Positions 43,967 to 53,057 of a DNA stretch of 64,000 bases are shown one piece after another. The notes below the pieces were generated by a model. The model had not been told where the DNA came from. It saw only the letters and a program-made list of their open reading frames with translations, and made no database searches. Source of the DNA: Gammaproteobacteria bacterium (GTDB taxonomy: Bacteria; Pseudomonadota; Gammaproteobacteria; Steroidobacterales; GCA-2729495); assembly GCA_014337915.1 (NCBI GenBank), contig QUBU01000011.1, positions 1 to 64,000 on the forward strand, written 5' to 3'. The position numbers and the translations under genes are program-made. Each line of letters opens with the position of its first letter. The first letter of the stretch is position 1.

Positions 43967-45304
43967 GTGACCAGCGTGCCTGAACCGGCTGCATACGGCG
44001 ACCGTGCCCTCTGGCGGATCGCCGCACCGATGATCCTCTCCTCGGTCAGCACGCCACTGCTGGGGCTGGTGGACACGGCCGTGGTCGGCCATCTCGACGA
44101 GCCCCGGTACCTCGCCGCGGTCGCCGCCGGCGCGACGCTGTTCAGCGTGCTGTTCATGGGCCTGAACTTCCTGCGCATGGGCACCACGGGCGTCACCGCG
44201 CAGGCCTTCGGCGCCGGCCATGGCGATGGCGTGCGCCAGGCCCTGGGCCAGGCGCTGGCCATGGCCCTGTTGCTGGCCCTGGCGATGATCGCGCTGCAGG
44301 CCTGGATCCTCGACCTGGGGCTGGCGGCGCTCGGGCCGGCCCCGGAGGTGGCCGCGCTGGCAGGCGAGTACTTCCGCATACGCATCTGGAGTGCGCCGGC
44401 CTCGCTCGCCAACTTCGTGCTCATCGGCTGGCTGCTCGGCATGCAGAACGCGCGCGGCCCGCTGGTGCTGGTGCTGGTCACCAACCTGGTGAACGTGGTG
44501 CTGTCGGTGTCGTTCGTGACCGGGCTCGGCCTGCAGGTGCGCGGCGTGGCGCTGGCAACGCTGCTCGCCGAGCTGGCGGGCCTCGCCGTGGGCGCGGTCT
44601 TCGTGGCGCAGGAACTGGCCCGCTGCCCGGGGCGCTGGCAGCCGGCCTGGCTCGGCGAGCTGCGCAGCTACCGGCGCCTCGCGGGCATCAATGCCGACCT
44701 GCTGCTGCGCACGCTGTCGCTGATGTTCGTCTTCGCCTTCATCACCGCCCGCGGCGCGCGCGACGGCGCCGTGGTCCTGGCCACCAATGCGCTGCTGCTC
44801 AACTTCCAGTACTTCACCTCCTACGCGCTCGACGGCATCGCCCATGCGGCCGAGGCGCTGGTCGGCAAGGCCGTCGGTGCCGCGGATCGTGCCGGGCTCC
44901 TGCAGGTGGTGGCCCGTGGCCTGCGCTGGTCGCTGCTGCTCGCCGGCGCCTTCACCCTGGCCTACAGCCTCTGCGGCGGCCTGATCATCGATGCGCTGAC
45001 CGGAATCGAGGCCATCCGCGCCGCAGCCCGCGACTACCTGCCCTGGCTGGCGTTGCTGCCGCTGGTGTCGGCCTGGAGCTTCCTCTACGACGGCGTGTTC
45101 GTCGGCGCGACCTGGTCAGCGCAGATGCGCCAGGTGATGATGGCCTCGGCTGCGCTGGTATTCCTGCCGGCCTGGTACCTGGCGCAGCCGCTCGGCAACC
45201 ATGCGCTGTGGCTGGCCTTCACCGCATTCATGGCGGCACGGGGCATCGGCATGCACCTTTGGTTCCGGCGCCTGGCGGGCCGCAGCGCAAGCGGCACGGG
45301 CTGA
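43967..45304 (+). CDS. MATE-family efflux transporter (DinF-like)
   Basis: 445 residues with 12 hydrophobic spans in two MATE halves. DinF-type features are RIAAPMILSSVSTPLLGLVDTAVVGHLDEPRYLAAVAAG, FLRMGTTGVTAQAFGAG and ALDGIAHAAEALVGKAVGA. It exports cationic drugs or metabolites by ion antiport. I start it at GTG 43967, just before the conserved region; GTG 43976 is also possible. The Nudix gene follows on the same strand about 100 bases later. Confidence 0.9.
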   Translation: MTSVPEPAAYGDRALWRIAAPMILSSVSTPLLGLVDTAVVGHLDEPRYLAAVAAGATLFSVLFMGLNFLRMGTTGVTAQAFGAGHGDGVRQALGQALAMALLLALAMIALQAWILDLGLAALGPAPEVAALAGEYFRIRIWSAPASLANFVLIGWLLGMQNARGPLVLVLVTNLVNVVLSVSFVTGLGLQVRGVALATLLAELAGLAVGAVFVAQELARCPGRWQPAWLGELRSYRRLAGINADLLLRTLSLMFVFAFITARGARDGAVVLATNALLLNFQYFTSYALDGIAHAAEALVGKAVGAADRAGLLQVVARGLRWSLLLAGAFTLAYSLCGGLIIDALTGIEAIRAAARDYLPWLALLPLVSAWSFLYDGVFVGATWSAQMRQVMMASAALVFLPAWYLAQPLGNHALWLAFTAFMAARGIGMHLWFRRLAGRSASGTG

Positions 45305-45401
45305 TCGAACGGCGGCACCGCCGCGGCCCGCATGTCATCATCCCGCCTGCTTCCCCGAACAGGGCCAGGACAAGGGGGCGCGGGCCCGGCGCCGACCAGC
45401 C

Positions 45402-45956
45402 ATGAACAGAGACGAGAATCCCTGGACGACCCTCTCCGTGCGCCAGGTCTATGCCAACCCCTGGATCGAACTCTGGGAGGAGCGTTGCCTGGATCCGTCG
45501 GGCAACCCGGCGCTCTACGGGCGCGTCAGCTTCCGCAGCAAGGCGGTCGGCATCATCCCGCTCGACGACGCGGGCAACACCTGGCTGGTCGGCCAGTACC
45601 GCTACTGCCTGAAGCGCTATTCCTGGGAGATCCCCATGGGCGGCTCGCCGCACCCGGCGAGCGTGCTCGACACCGCGCGCCGCGAGCTGAAAGAGGAGAC
45701 CGGCCTCAGCGCCACGCGCTGGGAGCAGATCCTGTTCCTCCACACCAGCAACTCGGTGACCGACGAAGAAGGCTACGTGTTCGTCGCCGAGGGGCTGAGC
45801 GCGGGCGAGCCGGAATTCGAGTCCACCGAGAAGATCGAGATCCGCCGGCTGCCGGTCACCGAGGCGATCCGCATGGCGCGCAACGGCGACATCACCGATG
45901 CGCTGAGCGTCGCCGGGCTGCTTCAGCTTGGGGCGCTGCGCGGCTGGCTGCGCTGA
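45402..45956 (+). CDS. Nudix hydrolase, ADP-ribose pyrophosphatase-like
   Basis: 184 residues. A beta-strand-rich N-terminus (VRQVYANPWIELWEE) is typical of ADP-sugar pyrophosphatases. The Nudix box lies at 80-102 (GGSPHPASVLDTARRELKEETGL). The R-E-L-x-E-E-x-G core is intact, but the first Glu of the consensus (position 86) is Ala. Metal-binding glutamates 95, 98 and 99 remain, so activity is likely. Substrate is inferred from the family, not proven. Confidence 0.87.
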   Translation: MNRDENPWTTLSVRQVYANPWIELWEERCLDPSGNPALYGRVSFRSKAVGIIPLDDAGNTWLVGQYRYCLKRYSWEIPMGGSPHPASVLDTARRELKEETGLSATRWEQILFLHTSNSVTDEEGYVFVAEGLSAGEPEFESTEKIEIRRLPVTEAIRMARNGDITDALSVAGLLQLGALRGWLR

Positions 45957-46012
45957 TCTCTCCCGCTCGCCGCGGTTGCCGTGCCGGGGCCTGCCTGCGA
46001 TGATTGCCCGCC

Positions 46013-46624
46013 ATGCAGGATGAAGCGATCCGACGGATCCTCGACTTCTGGTTCTCGGCCGCGGAGCTCGATGCGCCGCAGATCGACAGCCGGATGGAGC
46101 GCTGGTTCGGCAGCGACCCGGCCCTCGACCAGCAGATCCGCACCGAATTCGGCCCGCTGGTGGAACGCGCGCTGGCCGGCGAGCTCGACGGCTGGGCCAC
46201 CAGCGCCGAGGGGCGCCTGGCCCTGATCCTGCTGCTCGACCAGTTCTGCCGCAACATCCACCGCGGCAGCGCCATGGCATTCGCCGGCGACAGGCGCGCG
46301 CTGAAGCTCTGCATCGAAGGGTCCATGGGCAACGAGTACCGCACGCTGTCGCCGGTGCAGCGGGTGTTCTTCTTCATGCCGCTGCAGCATGCGGAGTCGG
46401 CCGGAGTCCAGGACAAGTCGGTGCGTATCTACAACGCGCTGGCCGAGGGCGTCTCCGACACGCTGCGCGAGACCTTCCTCACCTTCGCGCAGTTCGCCGA
46501 ACTGCATCGGGACATCGTCGCCCGCTTCGGGCGCTTCCCGCACCGCAACCGGGTCCTCGGGCGCAGCAACACGCCCGAGGAGGATTCGTACCTCGCCGCC
46601 GACGCCCCGAGCTTCGGCCAGTAG
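46013..46624 (+). CDS. DUF924-family protein
   Basis: 203 residues, all-helical TPR-like fold. Family blocks are RILDFWFSA, RWFGSDPALDQQIRTEFG, LILLLDQFCRNIHRGSAMAFAGD and FFFMPLQHAESAGVQDKSV. The family is widespread and uncharacterised. I start it at ATG 46013; a TTG three codons upstream would also be in frame. It stands between the Nudix and thiolase genes on the same strand but with separate gaps. Confidence 0.88.
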   Translation: MQDEAIRRILDFWFSAAELDAPQIDSRMERWFGSDPALDQQIRTEFGPLVERALAGELDGWATSAEGRLALILLLDQFCRNIHRGSAMAFAGDRRALKLCIEGSMGNEYRTLSPVQRVFFFMPLQHAESAGVQDKSVRIYNALAEGVSDTLRETFLTFAQFAELHRDIVARFGRFPHRNRVLGRSNTPEEDSYLAADAPSFGQ

Positions 46625-46700
46625 CGGCGGCGGCCAGACACGGGCCAGATAGGGACCAGACAGGGGCCGGGCACCGGCACGCCACAGGGAGGGCATTCGC

Positions 46701-47981
46701 ATGCACTACCAGCCGACCCGCCGGGTTGCCATCGTCGGCAGCCTGCGCATCCCGTTCTGCCGTGCCCATACGCGCTACGCCGAAGCGTCCAACCAGGACA
46801 TGATGACCGCGGTCCTGCAGGGCCTGGTGGAACGTTACCGACTCGCCGGTGAACGCCTCGGCGACGTCTCGCTCGGCGCGGTGATGAAACACTCGCGTGA
46901 CTGGAACCTCGCCCGCGAATGCGTGCTCGGCAGCGGCCTGGCGCCGCAGACCCCGGCCTTCGACCTGCAGCGGGCCTGCGGCACCAGCCTCGAGGCTGCG
47001 ATCCTCATCGGCAACAAGATCGCGCTGGGCCAGATCGATGCCGGCATCGCCGCCGGCACCGACACCATCAGCGACACCCCGATCGTCTATCCCGACGAAT
47101 ACCGCCGCATCCTGCTGCGCAGCCATCGCGGGCGCACCGCGGGCGAGCGCCTCGCCCCCTGGCTCGGCCTGCGCCCGCGCCACTTCAAGCCGGACCTGCC
47201 TACCGTGGTGGAACCGCGCACCGGGCTTTCCATGGGCGAGAGCACCGAGATCACCGCGAAGGCCTGGGGCATCAGCCGCCAGGCACAGGACGAACTCGCA
47301 CTGGCCAGCCACCGCAATGCTGCGCGGGCCTGGGACAGCGGCTTCCACGCCGAACTCGTCATGCCCTGGAACGGTGTGCGCGAGGACAACAACCTGCGCC
47401 GCGACACCACGCTGGAGAAGCTCGCCGCGCTCCGGCCGGTCTTCGACCGCGGGCCCCAGGGCACACTGACGGCCGGCAACAGCACGCCCCTCACCGATGG
47501 TGCGGCGGCCGTGCTGCTCGCTTCCGAGGACTGGGCCGCGAAGCGCGGCCTGCCGGTGCTGGCCTGGCTGCGTTACGGACAGGTGGCCGCGGTGGACTTC
47601 GTCGCTGGCGAAGGCCTGCTGATGGCGCCCGCCTACGCGGTATCCACCATGCTGCAGCAGGCCGGCCTGGCGTTGCAGGACTTCGACCTCTACGAGATCC
47701 ACGAGGCCTTCGCCGCCCAGGCGCTGGCCACGCTGAAGGCCTGGGAGAGCGCGGAGTTCTGCCGCGAGCGCCTCGGCCGCAACCAGCCGCTCGGCGCGAT
47801 CGACCGCGAGCGGCTCAACGTCATGGGTGGCAGCCTCGCGCTGGGGCATCCCTTCGCCGCCACCGGCGCGCGCATCCTCGGTGCGCTCGCCAGCCAGCTC
47901 GCCAGGCGCGGCTCCGGCCGCGGCCTGGTTTCCGTCTGCACGGCGGGCGGCATGGGCGTCACCGCAATCGTCGAGCGCTGA
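46701..47981 (+). CDS. Acetyl-CoA C-acyltransferase (FadI-like thiolase)
   Basis: 426 residues. Catalytic Cys93 (QRACGTSLEA), the GH motif (GGSLALGHPFAATGAR) and second catalytic Cys (VCTAGGMG) are all present. Overall length and the opening RRVAIVGSLRIPFCRA fit the degradative FadI/acetyl-CoA acetyltransferase branch. It cleaves 3-ketoacyl-CoA in beta-oxidation or makes acetoacetyl-CoA. No hydratase/dehydrogenase partner (FadJ-like) adjoins it. A strong AGGGAGG precedes the ATG. It heads a rightward run with the dienelactone hydrolase and UbiD genes. Confidence 0.92.
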   Translation: MHYQPTRRVAIVGSLRIPFCRAHTRYAEASNQDMMTAVLQGLVERYRLAGERLGDVSLGAVMKHSRDWNLARECVLGSGLAPQTPAFDLQRACGTSLEAAILIGNKIALGQIDAGIAAGTDTISDTPIVYPDEYRRILLRSHRGRTAGERLAPWLGLRPRHFKPDLPTVVEPRTGLSMGESTEITAKAWGISRQAQDELALASHRNAARAWDSGFHAELVMPWNGVREDNNLRRDTTLEKLAALRPVFDRGPQGTLTAGNSTPLTDGAAAVLLASEDWAAKRGLPVLAWLRYGQVAAVDFVAGEGLLMAPAYAVSTMLQQAGLALQDFDLYEIHEAFAAQALATLKAWESAEFCRERLGRNQPLGAIDRERLNVMGGSLALGHPFAATGARILGALASQLARRGSGRGLVSVCTAGGMGVTAIVER

Positions 47982-48030
47982 TCCGGTAACATCGGCGCCA
48001 GGCTGATTTTCAGGGGAAAGGCGCTCCACC

Positions 48031-48693
48031 ATGGGCAGGCAAGTCGAACTGCAGGCATCCGACGGCCACCGCTTCACTGCCTGGCTCGCCGAGCCCGAGG
48101 GCAAGCCGCGTGGCGGCCTGGTGGTGTTACAGGAGATCTTCGGCGTCAACCACCACATCCGCAGCGTGACCGATCGCTTTGCCGCGGACGGCTACCTCGC
48201 CATCGCGCCGGCACTTTTCGATCGCGTGCGACCGGGCGTCGACCTGCCCTACGAGCAGATCGGTGCCGCACGCCAGGTGATGACCTCGCTGGAGCGCGCC
48301 AATACCATCCTCGATATGCGCGCAGCCGTGGAGGCCGTGCGCAGCGCTGGTGGCGTCGGCGCCATCGGCTACTGCTGGGGCGGCGCACTCGCCGACCTGG
48401 CTGCCTGCGAGTGCGACATCGATGCCGCGGTGTCCTACTACGGCCGCCACACCGCCACCTGGCTGGAACTGCAGCCGAAATGCCCAGTCATGTATCACTT
48501 CGGCAAGCTGGACCCGTACATCCCGCCGGAGACCGTGGCGGCCATCGAGGCCGGACGGCCGCAGGGCACGTTCTATATCTACGACCAGGCGGGCCACGGC
48601 TTCAACTGCGACGAGCGCCACGAGTTCCACGCCGACAGCGCCGCCCTGGCCCTGCAGCGCACGCGCGAGTTCCTCCAGCGCCACGTCGGCTGA
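48031..48693 (+). CDS. Dienelactone hydrolase-family protein
   Basis: 220 residues, alpha/beta hydrolase. The triad is Cys115 (GYCWGG), Asp161 (FGKLDPYIPP) and His189 (QAGHGFNCD), with Glu35 in LQEIFGV, as in dienelactone hydrolase. Known members open dienelactones in chlorocatechol degradation, but many DLH-fold proteins have other ester substrates. It sits between thiolase and UbiD genes, which fits aromatic or lipid catabolism without proving it. Confidence 0.9.
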   Translation: MGRQVELQASDGHRFTAWLAEPEGKPRGGLVVLQEIFGVNHHIRSVTDRFAADGYLAIAPALFDRVRPGVDLPYEQIGAARQVMTSLERANTILDMRAAVEAVRSAGGVGAIGYCWGGALADLAACECDIDAAVSYYGRHTATWLELQPKCPVMYHFGKLDPYIPPETVAAIEAGRPQGTFYIYDQAGHGFNCDERHEFHADSAALALQRTREFLQRHVG

Positions 48694-48745
48694 GGCAGCT
48701 CAACAGCCGGCAGGACCACGGGGACGACAACCAGGAGAGAGCCCC

Positions 48746-50422
48746 ATGCCAGACCGGGACGACGAACGTCACCCGCGCCTCGACCGGCGCACCCTCATCT
48801 CGTCGGCCGCGGCGCTCACGGCCTCTGCGTTGCCGGCACTCGGCGACCAGGCCCGGCAGTCAGCGCCGGCTGCCGCAGGCCGCACCGGCGACCCAGGCCC
48901 GGATACCAGACCCCTGTTCCCCTTCGACGGCCTGCGCGACTGGGTGCAGGCACTGGACGACCATGGGCTGCTGATGCGCATCGGCCGCATGGACCAGGAC
49001 GCCTACGAGATCACCGCGCTGGCCTACCGGCTCACGGACCAGTTCGGCTGGTATGGCGCGCCGGCAGTCATCGTCGACGAAGTGAAGATCGATGGCCGCT
49101 GGGTCAGGGGCCCGCTGCTGATCAACCACCAGGGCCACTGGGACACCGAGGCCATGCTCTTCGGCATCGTTCCGCGCAGGCGCAGCTCCGGTACCGAAAC
49201 CTACCGCCTGGCACTGGACCACGTCGCCGGCCTCATCGACGCGCATGGCGGCAGGCTGCCGGAGATCGCGCCGCTGCCGGTCGACGCTGGCCGCGCGCCG
49301 GTCAAGGAGGTGATCCTGCGGGGCGACGCTATCGACCTCGGGCAGTTCGCCTTCGTCCAGTCCAATCCCGGTGATGCGGGCCGCTACATCACCACCGGCT
49401 CCGTATTCACCGCAGATCCGGAACTGGGCATGAACTTCGGCACCTACCGCTGCCAGCTGCGCGGGCCACGCACCATCGGCATCAACCCGGAACCCGGCCA
49501 GCGCGCCTGGAAGATGTTCACCGCACAGCGCGAGCGGGGCGAGAAGCTCGCCAGGGTGTCCATCGTGCTCGGCCAGGACCCGATGATGTGGATGGTGAGC
49601 GGCTCGGCGCTCACCAAGGGCATCCGTGACGACGAACTCGCCATCACCGGCGGCCTGCGGGGCCGGGCGGTGGAGGTCGTGAAGTCCGAAACCAACGACC
49701 ACATGGTCCCGGCCAGCGCGGAGATGGTGATCGAGGGCGAGGTGCCGCTGCAGGAGCCGCTGCAGCCCGAAGGCCCCTTCGGCGAAATGTACGGCTACCT
49801 CGGCCTGCGCAAGGAAGAGAACTTCTGGATGCGGGTCACCTGCGTCACCCACCGCCGGGATCCCTGGATCCTCAACCAGTTCACCGGCGCCACCCGCGGC
49901 TTCTGCACCGCGCCGATGGAGGCGTTCGCCCTTTACCGCCTGAAGAAGCTGCTGCCCGGGCTGGTCGCGCTGCATTCACCGGTCGAGGCCACCGGCTGGA
50001 CCTTCGTCGCCATCGACAAGACGAAGCCCGGCCAGGCACTGGAGGCAGGCCGGCAGATCGCCCGGATCATCGGCATCGCCAAGATCGTCGTGGTCGTGGA
50101 CCAGGATGTCGATGTCCTGGACCGCAGCGCCGTCATGCATGCCGTCGGCTCGCGCTGGCAGCCCTACCCGGCGGCCGAGATCCTCAGGGACATGATGGGC
50201 ATGCCCCTGGACCCGAGTTCGCCGAACCGGCCGAAGACGAGCAAGATCGTCATCGACGCGACCCGGCAGTGGCCCGGTGAAGGTGGCCCGCAGGTTTATC
50301 CTGCCCTCAATCGCGACCTGCTGGTGCAACTGGCGCCGGGCGCGTTCCCACTGGTGGATTCGCAGTGGGAACGCTACCTCGGCGGCTGGCAGCGCCAGGG
50401 CTGCCCGCCCCGCACGCCCTGA
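48746..50422 (+). CDS. UbiD-family prenylated-FMN decarboxylase with a Tat-like signal
   Basis: 558 residues. The N-terminus has twin Arg14-Arg15 in LDRRTLISS followed by a hydrophobic AAALTASALPAL stretch and a flexible linker, resembling a Tat signal. The UbiD fold follows from about 55: NHQGHWDTEAMLFG, FGTYRCQLRGPRTIGI, DDELAITGGLRGRAVEVVKSETNDHMVPASAEMVIEGEV and EGPFGEMYGYLG, including the acidic residues expected near prFMN. UbiD enzymes reversibly (de)carboxylate aromatic or alpha,beta-unsaturated acids and need UbiX-made prFMN; no ubiX is in the window. AGGAGAG precedes the ATG. Convergent with the Rieske oxygenase gene. Confidence 0.88.
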   Translation: MPDRDDERHPRLDRRTLISSAAALTASALPALGDQARQSAPAAAGRTGDPGPDTRPLFPFDGLRDWVQALDDHGLLMRIGRMDQDAYEITALAYRLTDQFGWYGAPAVIVDEVKIDGRWVRGPLLINHQGHWDTEAMLFGIVPRRRSSGTETYRLALDHVAGLIDAHGGRLPEIAPLPVDAGRAPVKEVILRGDAIDLGQFAFVQSNPGDAGRYITTGSVFTADPELGMNFGTYRCQLRGPRTIGINPEPGQRAWKMFTAQRERGEKLARVSIVLGQDPMMWMVSGSALTKGIRDDELAITGGLRGRAVEVVKSETNDHMVPASAEMVIEGEVPLQEPLQPEGPFGEMYGYLGLRKEENFWMRVTCVTHRRDPWILNQFTGATRGFCTAPMEAFALYRLKKLLPGLVALHSPVEATGWTFVAIDKTKPGQALEAGRQIARIIGIAKIVVVVDQDVDVLDRSAVMHAVGSRWQPYPAAEILRDMMGMPLDPSSPNRPKTSKIVIDATRQWPGEGGPQVYPALNRDLLVQLAPGAFPLVDSQWERYLGGWQRQGCPPRTP

Positions 50423-50435
50423 CGCCCCCGGCCGC

Positions 50436-51587
50436 TCAGGCCTTGCGGGCCGCAGCGGCCGCGGCGGCCTTCCCCGGCAGCAGCGGCACCGCGGGCAATA
50501 CCCAGCTCTTGTGCTGGCGCCGCGCCGGACTCGGGATCGCATAGGCGACGCGGTCGTATTCGCTGCGGAACTTCTGCACGTCGATGCGCCAGCCGCGCTC
50601 CTCCCACTCCCGGCAGTACTCGCGATAGCGGGCGATGGCCTTGTCGGCCGGTACCAGGAACTCATGCGCATTGTTGCGTGGCGTGATGCGCGGGCGCTGC
50701 GGCTCGAGCACGTACTGGTCCTGGCCGGCGATGAAGGCGCTGCGATCGGCGAAGGTCGTGTCGTAGCGCGCATCGAGCAGGTTGTTGCGCGTGGCAACCA
50801 GGTACCAGCGGTCGAGCGTCTCGTGGATCGGCGTGTGCAGCAGGTAATTGTGCAGCTTCATGGAGTCCGAGGCGTCGATCTGCACCCAGGTGCAGTGCGG
50901 GCCGACGTGGCCGACGCCGCCGTCGATCCAGGCTTCCTTGTCGCGGCCCGAGGCCTTGCTCATGTCGCTCTGCGCCAGCCGCGGGGCGAACATCCGGTTG
51001 TGGTAGCCCACGCCCCAAGGGCCATCCTCGAGCGTGAAGTCCCTGACCTCGTAGTCCTCGCGCACGCCGAGGAAGCCATGGGTCGGGTGGGTGAACTCGT
51101 TGTGCGCGGGGTCGATGGTGTTCTCGATCGAGCGCTTGTAGTCGATCTTCCAGTCGGCCTGCAGGATGATGCTGCGCCAGCCCGGATCATCGTATTCGGG
51201 GATGCTGATGATCGGCGGGCGCTCCTCCTCCGGCAGGTCGCCGAGGAACACCCAGACCAGCCCGTACTTCTCTTCCACGGGATAGGCATCGATGCGGGTG
51301 CGCTCCGGGATCTTCGCATTGGCACCGAGCGAGGGCAGGCGTACGCAGGTGCCCTCGCCGTTGAAGGTCCAGCCGTGGTAGGGACACTCGACGCAGTCGC
51401 CGCGGATGCGGCCGTCGGCCATGGCTCCGCCGCGATGGGTGCAGGTATCACTGATGCAGCGGACCTTGCCCTTGCTGTCGCGCCAGAGCGCGAATGTGTG
51501 GCCGAGCATCATGACCTTGAGCGGGCGGTCGGTGCCGAACTTGACCTCGCCGGACTGCGCGGCGATGTACCAGAAATTGATGAACAC
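50436..51587 (-). CDS. Rieske [2Fe-2S] aromatic ring-hydroxylating/demethylating oxygenase
   Basis: 383 residues, oxygenase alpha-subunit type. The Rieske cluster is Cys49-T-His51 and Cys68-PY-His71. The mononuclear iron site is Asp159-PA-His162-NEFT-His167 region (NTIDPAHNEFTHP). The start is GTG at 51587, with AAAGGAG 6 bases upstream; a reading from 51635 would place junk before it. The family includes vanillate O-demethylase and N-demethylases, which use a separate reductase. No reductase gene is adjacent. It ends 13 bases from the UbiD gene, tail to tail. Confidence 0.92.
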   Translation of the reverse strand: MFINFWYIAAQSGEVKFGTDRPLKVMMLGHTFALWRDSKGKVRCISDTCTHRGGAMADGRIRGDCVECPYHGWTFNGEGTCVRLPSLGANAKIPERTRIDAYPVEEKYGLVWVFLGDLPEEERPPIISIPEYDDPGWRSIILQADWKIDYKRSIENTIDPAHNEFTHPTHGFLGVREDYEVRDFTLEDGPWGVGYHNRMFAPRLAQSDMSKASGRDKEAWIDGGVGHVGPHCTWVQIDASDSMKLHNYLLHTPIHETLDRWYLVATRNNLLDARYDTTFADRSAFIAGQDQYVLEPQRPRITPRNNAHEFLVPADKAIARYREYCREWEERGWRIDVQKFRSEYDRVAYAIPSPARRQHKSWVLPAVPLLPGKAAAAAAARKA

Positions 51588-51662
51588 GGTTGGCTCCTTT
51601 GCGTTCTGCGCTGCTGTCGCCAGGGATTCTGGCAAGCGCTGCCGGGGCCATCTTGACGTACG

Positions 51663-53057
51663 TCAGAAAACGCGCGGATCGCCCGGCGCCGCAGGCCCGA
51701 GCCTGCCGGCACGCAGCAGCGCGAGGTTCACCGCCGCCCTGGAGTTGCCGGGATCCACGGCGAGCGCCTCGAGCAGGGCCTGCGCGGCCGCCTCGCGATG
51801 CCCGGCAATGGCCAGCGCATGGCCGAGGTTGTTCCAGGCACGGCTGTTGCCCGGCGTCTTCGCCACCACGTCCGTCCAGAAGATCGTTTCGCTTGCGTAG
51901 ATGCGATTGCGCGCCACGGTCGCGAGCAGCAGGCCTGCGGCCACGATGGTCGTCGCCAGCAGGGCAGCGGCACGACGCCGGGACCAGAGCCATGCCGCGG
52001 CCACGCCGGCCAGCCAGGCCGGCCCGGCCAGCGCCAGGTAGAGCTGCCGGTCATTGGCCACATCGAGCCGCGGCAGCAGGGAGTTGGTCGGCGCCAGCCA
52101 GAGGAAGAACCACAGCAGTGCGAATGCCAGCACGGGCCGGCGGCGCAGCGCGAACACGCCGCAGAGCAGGACCACGGCCAGCACCAGGCCCTCGATGACC
52201 AGACGCGGCGTCGCTCCCGCGAGTACCGGCAGCATGGGGTCGGCGTTCAACCGGTCGATTCGCAGCAGCTGGCCCGCGAGGTAAGCGACCGCGTTCACCT
52301 GGCTCGCCAGCTGCGCGGCCAGCGATCGCGCCTCGAGGCTGGTTGCGAAGAAGTTCCGGTACTCCGGCAGCATCCAGGCAGCGGCCGCTGCCAGCAGCAG
52401 GACGCCCCAGTGCACGACCGTTGCGCGCAGTCCGGAAGCGAGGCCGCCGCTTTCGGCCGTCGCCCGCCACAGCAGCAGTGCGAGCGGCAGCACGACGGCG
52501 GTCTCGCGCGTGGCGAGCGCAGCGGCGAACAGCAGCGGCGAGAGCCCCCAGGCCAGCCAGGCGCGCTGCAGCCGCAGGCCGTCCACCCAGGCCAGCAGGC
52601 TCGAGAGCCCGAACAGTGCCGCCAGCGAGGTCGAGCGTCCCGACAGGTAGGTGACGGCCTCGGTCTGCACCGGATGCAGGACGAACAGCAGCGCAGCCAC
52701 CGTGGCCGCCACCGCACTGCTCCCGGGCAGGGACCCGCGCCAGCGGCGCAGCAGCGCCAGCAGCAGCAGACCGTTGGCGAGGTGGATGGCGAGGTTCACG
52801 GCATGGAAACCCGCCAGCCCGAGGCCGCTGGCATGGTTCAGTGCATAGCTCAGCTTCAGCAGCGGCCGGATGCCCGGCATCGACGCGCGCCAGGCCGCGA
52901 GCGACTGCACGCGCGGGTCCTGCACGATGACGTTCCAGTCATCGAACTGGAAACCGCCGCGGAAGGCATTCGCGTAGGCCAGCAGGCCCGCCGCCAGCAG
53001 CAGCGCCGCGGGCATGACCATGACCGGGCGCGCCTCAGGGCGTTGCGGCTGCCACAT
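51663..53057 (-). CDS. Polytopic membrane protein with C-terminal TPR (TMTC/glycosyltransferase-like)
   Basis: 464 residues. About ten hydrophobic spans follow an N-terminal ALLLAAGLLAYANAFRGGFQFDDWNVI block. Lumenal loops hold FHAVNLAIHLANGLLLLALLRRW and LFVLHPVQTEAVTYLSGRSTSLAALF, the DUF1736/TMTC-like features of GT-C membrane glycosyltransferases. Residues ~390-460 form TPR-like helices (NSRAWNNLGHALAIAGHREAAAQALLEALAVDPGN). A start at 53021 is also plausible; the ATG at 53057 has AGGAAG upstream but overlaps the carboxypeptidase gene by 23 bases. Acceptor and sugar are unknown. Confidence 0.8.
   Translation of the reverse strand: MWQPQRPEARPVMVMPAALLLAAGLLAYANAFRGGFQFDDWNVIVQDPRVQSLAAWRASMPGIRPLLKLSYALNHASGLGLAGFHAVNLAIHLANGLLLLALLRRWRGSLPGSSAVAATVAALLFVLHPVQTEAVTYLSGRSTSLAALFGLSSLLAWVDGLRLQRAWLAWGLSPLLFAAALATRETAVVLPLALLLWRATAESGGLASGLRATVVHWGVLLLAAAAAWMLPEYRNFFATSLEARSLAAQLASQVNAVAYLAGQLLRIDRLNADPMLPVLAGATPRLVIEGLVLAVVLLCGVFALRRRPVLAFALLWFFLWLAPTNSLLPRLDVANDRQLYLALAGPAWLAGVAAAWLWSRRRAAALLATTIVAAGLLLATVARNRIYASETIFWTDVVAKTPGNSRAWNNLGHALAIAGHREAAAQALLEALAVDPGNSRAAVNLALLRAGRLGPAAPGDPRVF

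Noticed and set aside
48350-50422. Long open frame beginning inside the dienelactone hydrolase gene
   Set aside because: The first ~130 codons are the shifted frame of the hydrolase; a good ribosome-binding site and the UbiD opening set the start at 48746.
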